A program made the translations under genes and the position numbers. A stretch of 50,909 nucleotides of DNA from Ignavibacteriae bacterium HGW-Ignavibacteriae-2. Lineage in GTDB: Bacteria > Bacteroidota > Ignavibacteria > Ignavibacteriales > Melioribacteraceae. Position 1 is the first letter of the stretch, and the number at the start of each line of letters is the position of its first letter. A model generated the notes under the pieces. That model did not search any database. It was not told where the DNA came from and saw only the letters and a list, made by a program, of their open reading frames with translations. The stretch is from NCBI GenBank assembly GCA_002839805.1, contig PGYT01000015.1:1-50909 (forward strand), written 5' to 3'. Of the stretch, positions 8,651 through 17,624 are shown piece by piece.

Positions 8651-9622
8651 ATGGCAGAACTACTATCCCAACAAGAAATTGACCAACTGCTTAGTAATGT
8701 TAAGAGCGGGATTGAAATTAAAGAAACTTCCACCAAAATTGAAAAGGAAGTTATCCCTTTCGATTTCAGACTGCCTAACAGAATTTCAAAAAACCAGTTA
8801 AGAACTATGAGAAACATTCATGAAAATTTTTCTGAAGGGCTCAGTTCTTTTCTTGTTTCGAAACTGCAGACAATTGTTAATATAACTGTAACAAGTGTCG
8901 ATCAGATTTATTATTCCGAATATGTGCTTTCAGTCCCAAATCCGGCGTGTTTATTCACTTTCGATTTAGTTGATACGGATATTAAAGGAATTTTAGAAAT
9001 AAGTCCCGAGCTTGCCATTACTCTTGTTGAAAGGTTATTGGGCGGAACCGGGAGCGGAACAAAACAGCATAATATTATTACACCTATTGAACAAAAAATA
9101 TTAGGTGTAGTGGTTGAAAGAATTATGGAAGATTTGCATAAAGCTTGGCAAATGATTGACAATTACGAGTTTGAAGTTGATAGATTTGAACCGGATGTAG
9201 ATTTCGCTCAAATTACAAGTCCCAGCGAATCGGTGTTACTCGTCTCTTTCGAAATATCTTTCGGTGAAAAAGCATTTTTAATGAATATCTGTTTTGCTAC
9301 TTATGCCTTCGATACGATTTTGGCAAAATTATCTTTGCAGAAATTATCCTCAATTAGACCGGCTCGGTATAAAGGCACAACATCACACGAAATAATTTCT
9401 AATAAAATTTACGACGCAAACATTCCGATTAAAATTGAATTCGGAGAAGCTGAAATAACAATGAACGAATTGAGCGGATTAAAAAAAGGCGACATTATAA
9501 AATTAAAGACGAAGATTAATGAGGGTGTAAAAGTAAAAGTCGATAATAAAACTGTTTTTTTCGGAAAAGTTGGAGTTCTCAACAATAAAAAAGCGGTTAA
9601 AATAACACATAAAATTTTTTAA
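8651..9622 (+). CDS. fliM: Flagellar motor switch protein FliM
   Basis: FliM forms the middle of the C-ring and receives the chemotaxis signal. The N-terminal peptide LLSQQEIDQLL (residues 4-14) is the classic CheY~P-binding motif, so the motor should respond to a CheY-like regulator although none is obvious in this window. The middle CheC-like domain is at about 45-220 (SFLVSKLQTIVNI..., ERLLGGTGSG near 130). The C-terminal SpoA domain is at about 240-320 (IPIKIEFGEAEITMNEL...GDIIKL). Length (323 aa) is normal. Confidence 0.97.
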   Translation: MAELLSQQEIDQLLSNVKSGIEIKETSTKIEKEVIPFDFRLPNRISKNQLRTMRNIHENFSEGLSSFLVSKLQTIVNITVTSVDQIYYSEYVLSVPNPACLFTFDLVDTDIKGILEISPELAITLVERLLGGTGSGTKQHNIITPIEQKILGVVVERIMEDLHKAWQMIDNYEFEVDRFEPDVDFAQITSPSESVLLVSFEISFGEKAFLMNICFATYAFDTILAKLSLQKLSSIRPARYKGTTSHEIISNKIYDANIPIKIEFGEAEITMNELSGLKKGDIIKLKTKINEGVKVKVDNKTVFFGKVGVLNNKKAVKITHKIF

Positions 9623-9642
9623 TAAAGGAATGCGGTTCAACG

Positions 9643-10059
9643 ATGGAAGATAATTCAAATAATTTATTAGATGATAGCAACGATTTACCAGGTGGTTTTG
9701 GAAATCCGGATAATCTTAAAGCCAATGCTCAAACGAGTGGAGCTGTGGCGGATTTCGAAGATTTCGACGAATCCAGCAACAGGGGACAGGGATCATTGGA
9801 TAAACTGGAATTTTTGCAGGATTTACATCTAAACCTCTATATCGAGCTGGGACGTACTAGAATGAAAATTAAAGATATTCTGGAATTGGAACGAGGTTAT
9901 GTAATTGAATTAGATAAGTTGGCTAGTGAGCCGGTGGATATTTTTGTTAATAATAAAAAAATTGCCGAAGGCGAAGTTGTTGTTATAGATAAACATTTCG
10001 GAATTAGAATTACTAATCTAGATAGCTCACAGGAATTATTAAGCGGATTGGAAAAATGA
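9643..10059 (+). CDS. fliN: Flagellar motor switch protein FliN
   Basis: FliN lies at the base of the C-ring and helps dock export cargo. The 138-residue product has a long acidic, Asn- and Asp-rich N-terminal extension (residues 1-58). The SpoA domain follows (about 60-132: LHLNLYIELGRTRMKIKDIL, then LDKLASEPVDIFVNNKKIAE and GEVVVIDKHFGIRIT). There is no CheC phosphatase domain, so this is FliN and not FliY. AAAGGA lies 14 bases upstream of ATG 9643. It overlaps fliO by 4 bases. Confidence 0.95.
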   Translation: MEDNSNNLLDDSNDLPGGFGNPDNLKANAQTSGAVADFEDFDESSNRGQGSLDKLEFLQDLHLNLYIELGRTRMKIKDILELERGYVIELDKLASEPVDIFVNNKKIAEGEVVVIDKHFGIRITNLDSSQELLSGLEK

Positions 10060-10391
10060 GTTTCTTCGAATTATTAAAAGCATTTATACCTTTAATACTG
10101 ATCCTGGGTCTTTTATACGGGGTATTGTATTTAGTTAAACGAAAAGGATTCAGGATTAATCCAACTCAATCTAAAATTAACGGTGTGGAAATCCTTTCCA
10201 CGCAGACAATTATGCCTAAAAAATTTATTTCACTCATTAAAGTAAAAGATAAAATAATATTAGTGGGAATTACGGATAATAATATTTCGCTTCTAAAAGA
10301 ATTTGATTATGACGAAGAATTTTCGGAACAGCAAAAAGTTGATAAACAAAATTTTAGTGATATTTTTAAGAAGAATTTGGGGATTAGGTGA
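10056..10391 (+). CDS. fliO: Flagellar export protein FliO
   Basis: FliO is a small membrane scaffold that promotes assembly of the FliP ring. The 111-residue product has one membrane helix (about residues 8-27) followed by a basic turn (VKRKGF). A short cytoplasmic domain follows, with the family pattern IEVL....MPKKFISLIKVKDKIILVGIT. Sequence conservation in FliO is low, but size, topology and position between fliN and fliP agree. It overlaps both neighbours by 4 bases. Confidence 0.85.
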   Translation: MSFFELLKAFIPLILILGLLYGVLYLVKRKGFRINPTQSKINGVEILSTQTIMPKKFISLIKVKDKIILVGITDNNISLLKEFDYDEEFSEQQKVDKQNFSDIFKKNLGIR

Positions 10392-11149
10392 AACGCGCTG
10401 CATTTTTTATAATAATTGTTTCGTTGTTAATGTCAGGTACTGTAAACATTTCGGCACAGCAGAAAACAACATTACCTATACCTAAAATAGGAATTGATGT
10501 CGGATCGGCCGATAGTCCCGAAGATGTATCAGTTACGCTGCAAATACTTGTACTAATGACGGTTCTTTCTTTAGCCCCCTCTATAATGATAATGACAACA
10601 GCATATCTAAGAATAATAATCGTTTTCCATTTTCTTAAAAATGCATTGGGAACCCAACAAATGCCGCCAAGTCAGCTTTTGGCCGGTATTGCTTTATTTA
10701 TTACTTTTTTTGTAATGGCTCCAACATGGAATAAAGTGAACGATACTGCCATCCAGCCGCTGCTCGAAGGTAAAGTAACTATGGAAGCCGCATATGATAC
10801 CGGGATTGAACCAATACGCGAATTCATGTACAAACAGGTAAGAGACGAAGATTTGGAAATGTTTATTTCAATGGCGCAAATTGAAAGACCAGATAATCAA
10901 AAAGAACTGCCCACTTACGTTCTGATACCCGCATTTGTTTTAAGTGAATTGCGCACCGGATTTATAATGGGATTCTTTCTTTTTATTCCATTTATTATGG
11001 TTGATATGATTGTTTCCAGCATACTTCTTTCGATGGGTATGATGATGATACCTCCAATGATGATTTCTTTACCTTTCAAAATTTTGTTGTTCATTATGGT
11101 GGACGGTTGGAATTTAATAATAGGATCGCTTATTAGGAGTTTTGCATAA
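10388..11149 (+). CDS. fliP: Flagellar export gate protein FliP
   Basis: FliP forms the core of the export channel with FliQ and FliR. The start is GTG 10388, overlapping fliO by 4 bases. The 253-residue product has a cleavable signal peptide (residues 1-23, ending SAQQ). It has the signatures LMTVLSLAPSIMIMTTAYLR, RIIIVFHFLKNALGTQQMPP and, near the end, MGMMMIPPMMISLPFKILLF. Four membrane helices are visible. These motifs are diagnostic. Confidence 0.97.
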   Translation: MKRAAFFIIIVSLLMSGTVNISAQQKTTLPIPKIGIDVGSADSPEDVSVTLQILVLMTVLSLAPSIMIMTTAYLRIIIVFHFLKNALGTQQMPPSQLLAGIALFITFFVMAPTWNKVNDTAIQPLLEGKVTMEAAYDTGIEPIREFMYKQVRDEDLEMFISMAQIERPDNQKELPTYVLIPAFVLSELRTGFIMGFFLFIPFIMVDMIVSSILLSMGMMMIPPMMISLPFKILLFIMVDGWNLIIGSLIRSFA

Positions 11150-11419
11150 ATGACGGAAGAATTAGTAATAGAATTATTAACGGAAGTGTTTTACACTGTT
11201 TTTATTATACTTTTACCAGTGCTAAGCGTCGCCTTAATAGTTGGTATTTTTATATCCATTTTCCAGGCGGCTACTTCAATTCAGGAAATGACATTAACAT
11301 TTGTTCCTAAAATATTATTTACTGGAATCGCTATCTTATTTCTAATACCGTGGATGTTGGAAAAAATGATTGCTATTACACATAAAATTATTTCAATGAT
11401 GAATACAGTAGTTCAATGA
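11150..11419 (+). CDS. fliQ: Flagellar export gate protein FliQ
   Basis: The 89-residue product has two membrane helices, as FliQ requires. The family pattern is clear: LPVLSVALIVGIFISIFQAA, TSIQEMTLTFVPKI, then ILFLIPWMLEKMI. FliQ packs around the FliP/FliR core of the export channel. It begins directly after the fliP stop with no gap and overlaps fliR by 4 bases, which suggests translational coupling. Confidence 0.96.
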   Translation: MTEELVIELLTEVFYTVFIILLPVLSVALIVGIFISIFQAATSIQEMTLTFVPKILFTGIAILFLIPWMLEKMIAITHKIISMMNTVVQ

Positions 11420-12192
11420 GCAATATCCTAACAACTGATTTTTTGATAGTATTCCTTATATTCTTACGAATATTATTTGCATTTGTGGCCGCTCCAATTT
11501 ACGGACATCAGGCAATTCCCGCTTTAACAAAAGTATTTCTCGCATTTATTATCGCGTATATAATTTTCAGTACTCTCGATACATCGTCAGTTACAGTTGA
11601 AGTAAGTTTATTATGGATTGCTATAAACGGAATTAAAGAAATTTTAACAGGGTTAATAATTGGATTTTCACTTAATATAGTTTTTTATGGAATTTCGTTT
11701 GCCGGCACTTTAATAGGATTCGAAATTGGTTTATCTATGGCAACAATTTTTAATCCTGTTGATGAATCATCGGCGAATGTTATCGGTCAATTGATTTATT
11801 TTTTAGCGATGTTCGTTTTCTTTATAATTAACGGGCATCATTATGTAATTCAGGCACTGGTCTCGTCATTTTATGTAGCTCCTTTAGGTGTTACTGCCAT
11901 TACGGGTCCGATAACTGAATTGCTTATAAAATACTCGGCCTCGGTATTTATAATTGCGGTTAAAATCTCAGCCCCAATTCTAGTATCCTTTTTTATGATT
12001 CAGATTGCAGAAGGAATTCTCGCTCGTGTTATACCACAGATGCAGGTTTTTTTTGTTACATATCCGATAAAATTGGCAGTTGGATTTTTAATTATGGGAT
12101 CACTTATTCCATTGTATGTTACAGTAATTAAAAGCCTTCTACAAGATTTTGAAAGTAAACTTTTTACAATAGTTAGAGTATTGGGAACCTGA
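11416..12192 (+). CDS. fliR: Flagellar export gate protein FliR
   Basis: FliR completes the FliP-FliQ-FliR export channel. The 258-residue product has about six membrane helices. It shows family features: LRILFAFVAAPIYGHQAIPA near residues 15-34, GLIIGFSLNIVFYGISFAG near 77-95, FEIGLSMATIFNP near 101-113, and a late GILARVIPQMQVFFVTYPIK stretch near 200. It is encoded separately from flhB, which begins two bases after its stop. Confidence 0.96.
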   Translation: MSNILTTDFLIVFLIFLRILFAFVAAPIYGHQAIPALTKVFLAFIIAYIIFSTLDTSSVTVEVSLLWIAINGIKEILTGLIIGFSLNIVFYGISFAGTLIGFEIGLSMATIFNPVDESSANVIGQLIYFLAMFVFFIINGHHYVIQALVSSFYVAPLGVTAITGPITELLIKYSASVFIIAVKISAPILVSFFMIQIAEGILARVIPQMQVFFVTYPIKLAVGFLIMGSLIPLYVTVIKSLLQDFESKLFTIVRVLGT

Positions 12193-12193
12193 T

Positions 12194-13276
12194 ATGGCGG
12201 AAAGCGACGGCCAGGAAAAAACCGAACAGGCCACCGGTAAGAAATTACAGACAAGCAGAGAAGAAGGAAAAGTTGCCAAAAGCACTGAGATTTCGTCGTT
12301 TGCTATTTTTTCTTCCGGAATGATTCTTATCTATATGTCCAGAGAGTTTATCGGCAGTAAAATGTCGGATTTGGCTTTTTATGTTTTTAATTCGCTTGAT
12401 ACACTTCAAATAAACAGCAATATTGTTCAGTTTTATATGTTAAAAGCAATGTTATTGTTTTTCCTCACGTTATCTCCAATTCTAATCGGACTTATAATTA
12501 TTGGGCTTGTTGCTAACATTGGTCAAGTTGGTATCCATTTTAGTTTGAAGGCTTTATCGCCAAAATTTAATAAAATGAATCCGATCAGTGGAATTAAAAG
12601 AATATTATTCTCTTCAAGTTCTTTGGTGGAAGTACTAAAATCCCTTTTGAAGCTGCTTTTGATTGGTGGTTTTACATATATGATTCTGAGTGATATTATA
12701 TATGAATCCGTTTCCCTGGTAAGTTTAACAATATCCGAAATTATATCGTTTATGATAGATGGTGCTTTCGGATTGATATGGAAAATAGCAATGCTTTACG
12801 CAATTCTCGCTATAGCCGATTTTATTTTCCAAAAATTTAAGTTTAAAAAAGATATGATGATGACCAAGCAGGAAGTAAAAGAAGAAGCTAAGCAGGCCGA
12901 TGGTGATCCTCTTATAAAAAGCAAAATTAAAAGTTTACAATTAGAAGCCGCAAGAAGAAGAATGATGAAAGATATTCCAACTGCGGATGTAGTTATTACA
13001 AATCCAACTCACTTTGCGGTTGCCATTAAATATGATCCGCAAAAATATGCCGCACCAAAAGTTGTGGCTAAAGGTGCGGACGAATTAGCTCAAAGAATTA
13101 AAAAATTAGCAGTCGAAAATAATGTTCCGCTTCACGAAAATAGGGAACTCGCGCGTGCTTTATATAAAATGTGTGATGTAGGCGATACAATTCCGGAAAA
13201 ATTGTTTCAGGCGGTTGCAAAAATACTTGCATACATATATAACCTTAAAAAAACTACTAAAAAGAAGATTGTATAA
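12194..13276 (+). CDS. flhB: Flagellar export switch protein FlhB
   Basis: FlhB controls which substrates the export gate accepts. The 360-residue product has the N-terminal signature KTEQATGKKLQTSREEGKVA and four membrane helices. The cytoplasmic domain carries the self-cleavage loop NPTH at residues 270-273 in the context VVITNPTHFAVAIKY. Cleavage between Asn and Pro changes export from hook to filament substrates, and FliK triggers the change. A basic C-terminal tail ends the protein. Length and motif position match E. coli FlhB closely. Confidence 0.97.
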   Translation: MAESDGQEKTEQATGKKLQTSREEGKVAKSTEISSFAIFSSGMILIYMSREFIGSKMSDLAFYVFNSLDTLQINSNIVQFYMLKAMLLFFLTLSPILIGLIIIGLVANIGQVGIHFSLKALSPKFNKMNPISGIKRILFSSSSLVEVLKSLLKLLLIGGFTYMILSDIIYESVSLVSLTISEIISFMIDGAFGLIWKIAMLYAILAIADFIFQKFKFKKDMMMTKQEVKEEAKQADGDPLIKSKIKSLQLEAARRRMMKDIPTADVVITNPTHFAVAIKYDPQKYAAPKVVAKGADELAQRIKKLAVENNVPLHENRELARALYKMCDVGDTIPEKLFQAVAKILAYIYNLKKTTKKKIV

Positions 13277-15328
13277 TTGTCAAGCATCGGTAAAAATAGC
13301 GATATTCTTTTAGCATTCGGACTAGTATTTATAGTAGCCTTAATGCTTCTTCCGTTACCAGCGGGTTTTCTGGATTTCTTCTTAGCGCTAAACATTACAA
13401 TTTCTGTCCTTGTTTTAATAGTTTCTTTATACATCAAATCACCGCTTGATATTTCCGTGTTTCCAGGACTTTTGCTTGTTGTAACTTTATTTCGATTGGC
13501 GTTAAATATAAGTTCAACAAGATTAATTCTAATAGAAGGTTACGCCGGAAAGGTAATAGAATCCTTCGGTCAGTTTGTTGTTGGCGGAAACTTTGTAGTG
13601 GGAATGATTATTTTTATAATTCTTGTAATTATTCAGTTTATAGTAATTGTAAAAGGATCAGGAAGAATTTCAGAAGTATCCGCGAGATTTACTTTGGACG
13701 CTATGCCCGGCAAGCAGATGGCCATAGACGCTGATCTGAATACCGGTTTAATAACTGAAGATGACGCAAAAAAACGCAGAGAACAAATTTCCCGTGAAGC
13801 TGAATTTTACGGCGCAATGGACGGTGCAAGTAAGTTCGTAAAAGGGGACGCAGTTGCGGGTCTGCTTATTAACGGAATAAATATTTTAGGCGGTTTTATT
13901 ATTGGTATTGCTCAAAGAGGAATGTCTTTAAGCGACGCTATTACTTCTTACACAATTCTTACAATTGGTGACGGACTTGTTTCTCAAATTCCAGCTTTGC
14001 TTATAGCAACAGGCGCAGGTTTGGTTGTTACACGCAGTGCTGCAGGAACGGCACTTGACAGTCAAATTAGAACTCAGCTTTTTAGTAATCCTAGAGTTAT
14101 GGGCACTGTTGCTGGTGTTGCATTTTTATTCGGACTTGTTCCCGGAATGCCAACCATTCCTTTCTTTATTTTAAGTATAGCTTTCGGTGCTACCTCATAT
14201 ATCAAAAATAAAAGAAACGACCAAGAACTTATTGATGAAGCTCAGCAGCAGGAAGTGGAAACTGAAAAACAGGAAGAAAGTTTTGAAAAATATTTACAGG
14301 TAGATCCTATTGAAGTTGAAATTGGCTATGGATTAATTAGTCTTGTAGATGAGGACAGCGGCGGTGACTTATTTAATAAAATTTCATCAACACGAAAATA
14401 TCTTGCTTTAGAATACGGCGTTTTAATTCCACCTGTGCGTGTTCGCGATAATTTACAACTTGCTTCTAACGAATATCTTATAAAAATAAAAGGTAATATT
14501 GTCGCTGATTACGAAGTTCATACCGACAGGTATCTGGCAATGAACCCAGGTGATGTGCAGGAAAAAATAAATGGTATTCCTACTACTGATCCTGCATTCG
14601 GTCTGGAAGCATATTGGGTGTCGGAAGCTGAAAAAGAAAGAGCTGAAATTGCCGGCATGACGGTAGTTGACGGATTGTCTGTGTTATCGACTCATTTGCA
14701 GGAAACACTGAAGAAAAATTTCGACAAAATACTTACCCGCCAGTCAGTTAAACAATTGCTGGAAAATCTTAAGAAAAATTATTCGGCTGTTATAGACGAT
14801 ATAGACCCAGACGCTTTACCTCTGGGGACAATTCAAAAAGTACTTCAGGCATTATTAAAGGAATTTATTCCTATAAAAGATTTAGTTCAGATTTTAGAGG
14901 CTTTGATTGATTACGGTAAAATCACAAAAAATATTGACGTATTAACAGAATACTGCAGACATTCAATCGGTGAAACAATTGCCAACATTTATAAAGACAA
15001 CAATGGGATAATTCACGCTTCGGTTATCGGGGAAAATTTGGATTCTATTATTACGTCTTCATTGCAAAATCAAAAAGAAGCTTCTCAAAATTTAGGCTTA
15101 TATCCAAATACTCTTAAGCAATTAAACAACAATTTAAAATCCGTTCAGAGCAAATTTATATCTCTCGGTTTTTCCCCGGTTGTTATTTGTTCGGCTACAA
15201 TAAGACCATATTTTTATAGACTTATCAACTCATCTTTTCCGGATTTTTCAGTTATTTCGTTCTCTGAATTGCCAGCCCACGTAGAAATAGAATTTATAGA
15301 TAAAATTGAGGTTTCAAATGAAAATTAA
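13277..15328 (+). CDS. flhA: Flagellar export gate protein FlhA
   Basis: FlhA is the large export-gate subunit and docks chaperone-substrate complexes. The start is TTG 13277, immediately after the flhB stop. It is chosen because the N-terminus SSIGKNSDILLAFGLVFIVA aligns with the family from there; the next ATG would remove part of the first membrane helix. About eight membrane helices cover residues 10-310. The FHIPEP loop motif is present (SARFTLDAMPGKQMAIDADL, near 135-154). The cytoplasmic domain fills residues 340-683. It overlaps flhF by 11 bases. Confidence 0.97.
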   Translation: MSSIGKNSDILLAFGLVFIVALMLLPLPAGFLDFFLALNITISVLVLIVSLYIKSPLDISVFPGLLLVVTLFRLALNISSTRLILIEGYAGKVIESFGQFVVGGNFVVGMIIFIILVIIQFIVIVKGSGRISEVSARFTLDAMPGKQMAIDADLNTGLITEDDAKKRREQISREAEFYGAMDGASKFVKGDAVAGLLINGINILGGFIIGIAQRGMSLSDAITSYTILTIGDGLVSQIPALLIATGAGLVVTRSAAGTALDSQIRTQLFSNPRVMGTVAGVAFLFGLVPGMPTIPFFILSIAFGATSYIKNKRNDQELIDEAQQQEVETEKQEESFEKYLQVDPIEVEIGYGLISLVDEDSGGDLFNKISSTRKYLALEYGVLIPPVRVRDNLQLASNEYLIKIKGNIVADYEVHTDRYLAMNPGDVQEKINGIPTTDPAFGLEAYWVSEAEKERAEIAGMTVVDGLSVLSTHLQETLKKNFDKILTRQSVKQLLENLKKNYSAVIDDIDPDALPLGTIQKVLQALLKEFIPIKDLVQILEALIDYGKITKNIDVLTEYCRHSIGETIANIYKDNNGIIHASVIGENLDSIITSSLQNQKEASQNLGLYPNTLKQLNNNLKSVQSKFISLGFSPVVICSATIRPYFYRLINSSFPDFSVISFSELPAHVEIEFIDKIEVSNEN

Positions 15329-16451
15329 AAAATTTCTTGCACCTACATTGCGCGAGGCTTCTGCAAAAATGAAGACTGAATTTGGTGATGAAGCCATAAT
15401 ATTAGGCACCAGAGTTGTGAATAAACAACTTGAGTATGGTACCGTTAAACTTTTTGAAATAACATCGGGCATCGAAGACGAAAATGATTTGGAATCGAAT
15501 AGTTTCCAGGGTTTATTGGACGCAAATACAAGACCCGAAATGGATTTTAAAGCCGAGCTCTCCAAAGTATCTGAAAACATTAATAGAAAAAAAGATCAAA
15601 ATTCTCTGTTAAGTATATTGGATACCGCAAAAATTAAAAGCTTAAAAAACGACAGCAAGCTTACCAAAGATTTATTAAATATGGCAATCGATAATTTGCT
15701 GCATAAAGAAATTGACAAACCTATTGTAAAAACTATTGTAGGGCATTTAAAAAAATCGCAACAGTTAATTAACGATAATAATTTAGAAAATTATATTATT
15801 TCTACAATTGCATCGTTGGTCTCCACTTCTAACTTTGAACTTGAAAAGAAAGGCAAACCGAAAGTTGTTGCTATGGTTGGTCCTACAGGTGTTGGCAAAA
15901 CAACATGTATAGCTAAATTGGCGGCAATTTCAAAAATATTGCATAACCTCAACATTGGAATTATTTCTATAGATACCTATAGACTCGGTGCAATTGATCA
16001 GCTGAGGATTTTTTCGGACATTAGCAACATAGATATGCTCGTCGCGTATGAACCCGGAGATATGCCGAAACTCGTGAAACAGCTGAAAGATAAGGACATT
16101 ATTTTTATTGATACAGCCGGCAGAAGTCAGAAGAACAGTAAAGATCTTGAACAAACAAAATACTTTCTCGATCAGATAAATGTAAACGAAACTTATCTGG
16201 TGCTGAGTTCAACAAGCTCAACTAAAAATTTATTTGATATAGCTGAAAAATTTAAAGTATTAAAATATGACTCACTTATTTTTACAAAAATTGACGAGAG
16301 TGTAACTTTTGGAAATATGCTTAATGTAATGGTTGAATTTAACGTTCCTATCATATATTTGACTAACGGTCAGGTAATACCCGACGATATTATATCGGCT
16401 GATTCCGAAGTTATAGCCAACATGATTTATACTGGAAAAGCGCTGGCATGA
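15318..16451 (+). CDS. flhF: Flagellar placement GTPase FlhF (SRP family)
   Basis: FlhF is an SRP-type GTPase that sets where and how many flagella form. I chose ATG 15318 (MKIKKFLAPTLREA), which is preceded by GAGG, over a TTG at 15306. The 377-residue product has the FlhF N-terminal region (KMKTEFGDEAIILGTRVV) and then a helical N domain. The G domain follows: P-loop GPTGVGKTT from residue 188, the DTYRLGAIDQL motif, DTAGRS, and TKIDE in the place of TKLDE. FlhG follows with a 4-base overlap and is its usual regulator. Confidence 0.96.
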   Translation: MKIKKFLAPTLREASAKMKTEFGDEAIILGTRVVNKQLEYGTVKLFEITSGIEDENDLESNSFQGLLDANTRPEMDFKAELSKVSENINRKKDQNSLLSILDTAKIKSLKNDSKLTKDLLNMAIDNLLHKEIDKPIVKTIVGHLKKSQQLINDNNLENYIISTIASLVSTSNFELEKKGKPKVVAMVGPTGVGKTTCIAKLAAISKILHNLNIGIISIDTYRLGAIDQLRIFSDISNIDMLVAYEPGDMPKLVKQLKDKDIIFIDTAGRSQKNSKDLEQTKYFLDQINVNETYLVLSSTSSTKNLFDIAEKFKVLKYDSLIFTKIDESVTFGNMLNVMVEFNVPIIYLTNGQVIPDDIISADSEVIANMIYTGKALA

Positions 16452-17275
16452 GCGGACAAATCGCTAAACTACACCGGATGTTTGAGGCAGAAAATCAGGA
16501 CTCTTACACCGGCAATAAAATTATTGCCTTTACTTCCGGTAAAGGAGGCACAGGTAAGACGTTTTTATCTGTCAATATAGCTCATTGCCTGGCGCACAGG
16601 GGTTATAAAATACTATTTATCGATTTCGACTCGAATCTTTCTAACGCGAACGTTTTGCTAAATATTAATCCTCAGAAAACGATTATCGACTACTTTTTAG
16701 GTAAGGTTCTATTCGATAATATAATTACTCCGGGAGCTGGAAATATAGATTATATTTTTGGCGATTCGGGCCGGCTGGATTATCCCAAAATTACTGTGGA
16801 TCAAATTTCGAGATTTTTAACTCAGCTACATAAGGCTAGTAAAAATTACGATTATATTTTTATTGATACAGGTGCCGGAATAAATAATGAAATAATTTAT
16901 TTGCTGGGGAAAATGCATAAAAACATTTTTGTAACGACACCCGAACCAACCTCCATAATAGATAGTTATGCCGTTATCAAAATGCTTCACTCAAAATCAC
17001 GCGCAGTAAAAAATTCGGTTATAATAAATACATGCGAAAACAAACAACAAGCTGATGAAGCTTTCGAAAATATGCGTATTGCATTGTCTCATTTCCTGAA
17101 AATATCGATTGATTATTTGGGATTCGTTCAATTCGATCAATCAGTTCGTAAATCTGTAATCGATCAGAATTTGTTTGTCTCCACTTTCCCCAAATCCTCA
17201 ATTACTTCACAAATAATATCAATATCAGAAAAATTGTCGGGCATCGAGCAATTGGCCAATATTCACCATTCCTGA
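16448..17275 (+). CDS. flhG: MinD-like ATPase FlhG (YlxH), flagellar number regulator
   Basis: FlhG is a MinD/ParA-family ATPase that activates the FlhF GTPase and limits flagellar number. The deviant Walker A motif GKGGTGKT is at residues 31-38, and FIDFDSNLSNANVLL follows near 58. The signature DYIFIDTGAGIN is near 136. The N-terminal GQIAKLHRMF resembles the DQAxxLR activator helix through which FlhG stimulates FlhF. Length (275 aa) is normal. The ATG overlaps the flhF stop by 4 bases. Confidence 0.95.
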   Translation: MSGQIAKLHRMFEAENQDSYTGNKIIAFTSGKGGTGKTFLSVNIAHCLAHRGYKILFIDFDSNLSNANVLLNINPQKTIIDYFLGKVLFDNIITPGAGNIDYIFGDSGRLDYPKITVDQISRFLTQLHKASKNYDYIFIDTGAGINNEIIYLLGKMHKNIFVTTPEPTSIIDSYAVIKMLHSKSRAVKNSVIINTCENKQQADEAFENMRIALSHFLKISIDYLGFVQFDQSVRKSVIDQNLFVSTFPKSSITSQIISISEKLSGIEQLANIHHS

Positions 17276-17321
17276 TTTTCAGCTTTACCCAAAACATCTT
17301 TAAAGTTCAGTTTTGAAGCTA

Positions 17322-17346
17322 AAAACGAAGAATAAATGTTCGTTTT
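17322..17346 (+). terminator. Hairpin after flhG (possible weak terminator or attenuator)
   Basis: AAAACGAA (17322-17329) pairs with TTCGTTTT (17339-17346) around a 9-base loop, 47 bases after the flhG stop. The T-rich arm gives only four T bases and no longer T-run, so it would be at most a weak terminator. It separates flhG from the small membrane protein and fliA. Confidence 0.3.
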
Positions 17347-17350
17347 AGAG

Positions 17351-17366
17351 TGGTATGGTAATTGTC
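17351..17366 (+). promoter_or_regulatory. Possible sigma-54-like promoter before the small ORF and fliA
   Basis: TGGTATGGTAATTGTC resembles the sigma-54 pattern TGGYAY-N5-TTGCW, with T replacing C at -12. It is about 32 bases before the next ATG, nearly the same geometry as the candidate before fliL. Two imperfect sites with the same spacing make each a little more interesting, but neither has the full -12 GC. Confidence 0.2.
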
Positions 17367-17397
17367 TTATCTACTAACAAAAACTGTTAAGGATGTC

Positions 17398-17610
17398 ATG
17401 AATAAAATAATTCTCAATATTGGTTTACTGCTTTTTTTCTTAGCCATAATCTTTTTTAGTCAGAGACAGTTACCGGTAATGGACGTGTTAATCAAATCAT
17501 TTTCAATATTTATTCTTTCAACTGTGATGCTGGCGATTTTGGGTATTGTGATTATACGATCCATTAATAAACGATCTTTAGATAAGTCTAATAATGTAAC
17601 CGAACATTAA
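17398..17610 (+). CDS. Small two-helix membrane protein, unknown
   Basis: The 70-residue product starts at ATG 17398, with AAGGA a few bases upstream. That is preferred to an in-frame TTG at 17362 with no such signal. It has two membrane helices (about residues 4-20 and 28-50) and a short basic, polar C-terminus. I do not recognise a family. It lies between flhG and fliA, with 14 bases to fliA, so it is likely cotranscribed with the sigma factor. Any role in sigma-factor control or flagellar placement is speculation. Confidence 0.6.
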   Translation: MNKIILNIGLLLFFLAIIFFSQRQLPVMDVLIKSFSIFILSTVMLAILGIVIIRSINKRSLDKSNNVTEH

Positions 17611-17624
17611 AGTGGAAATGATAA

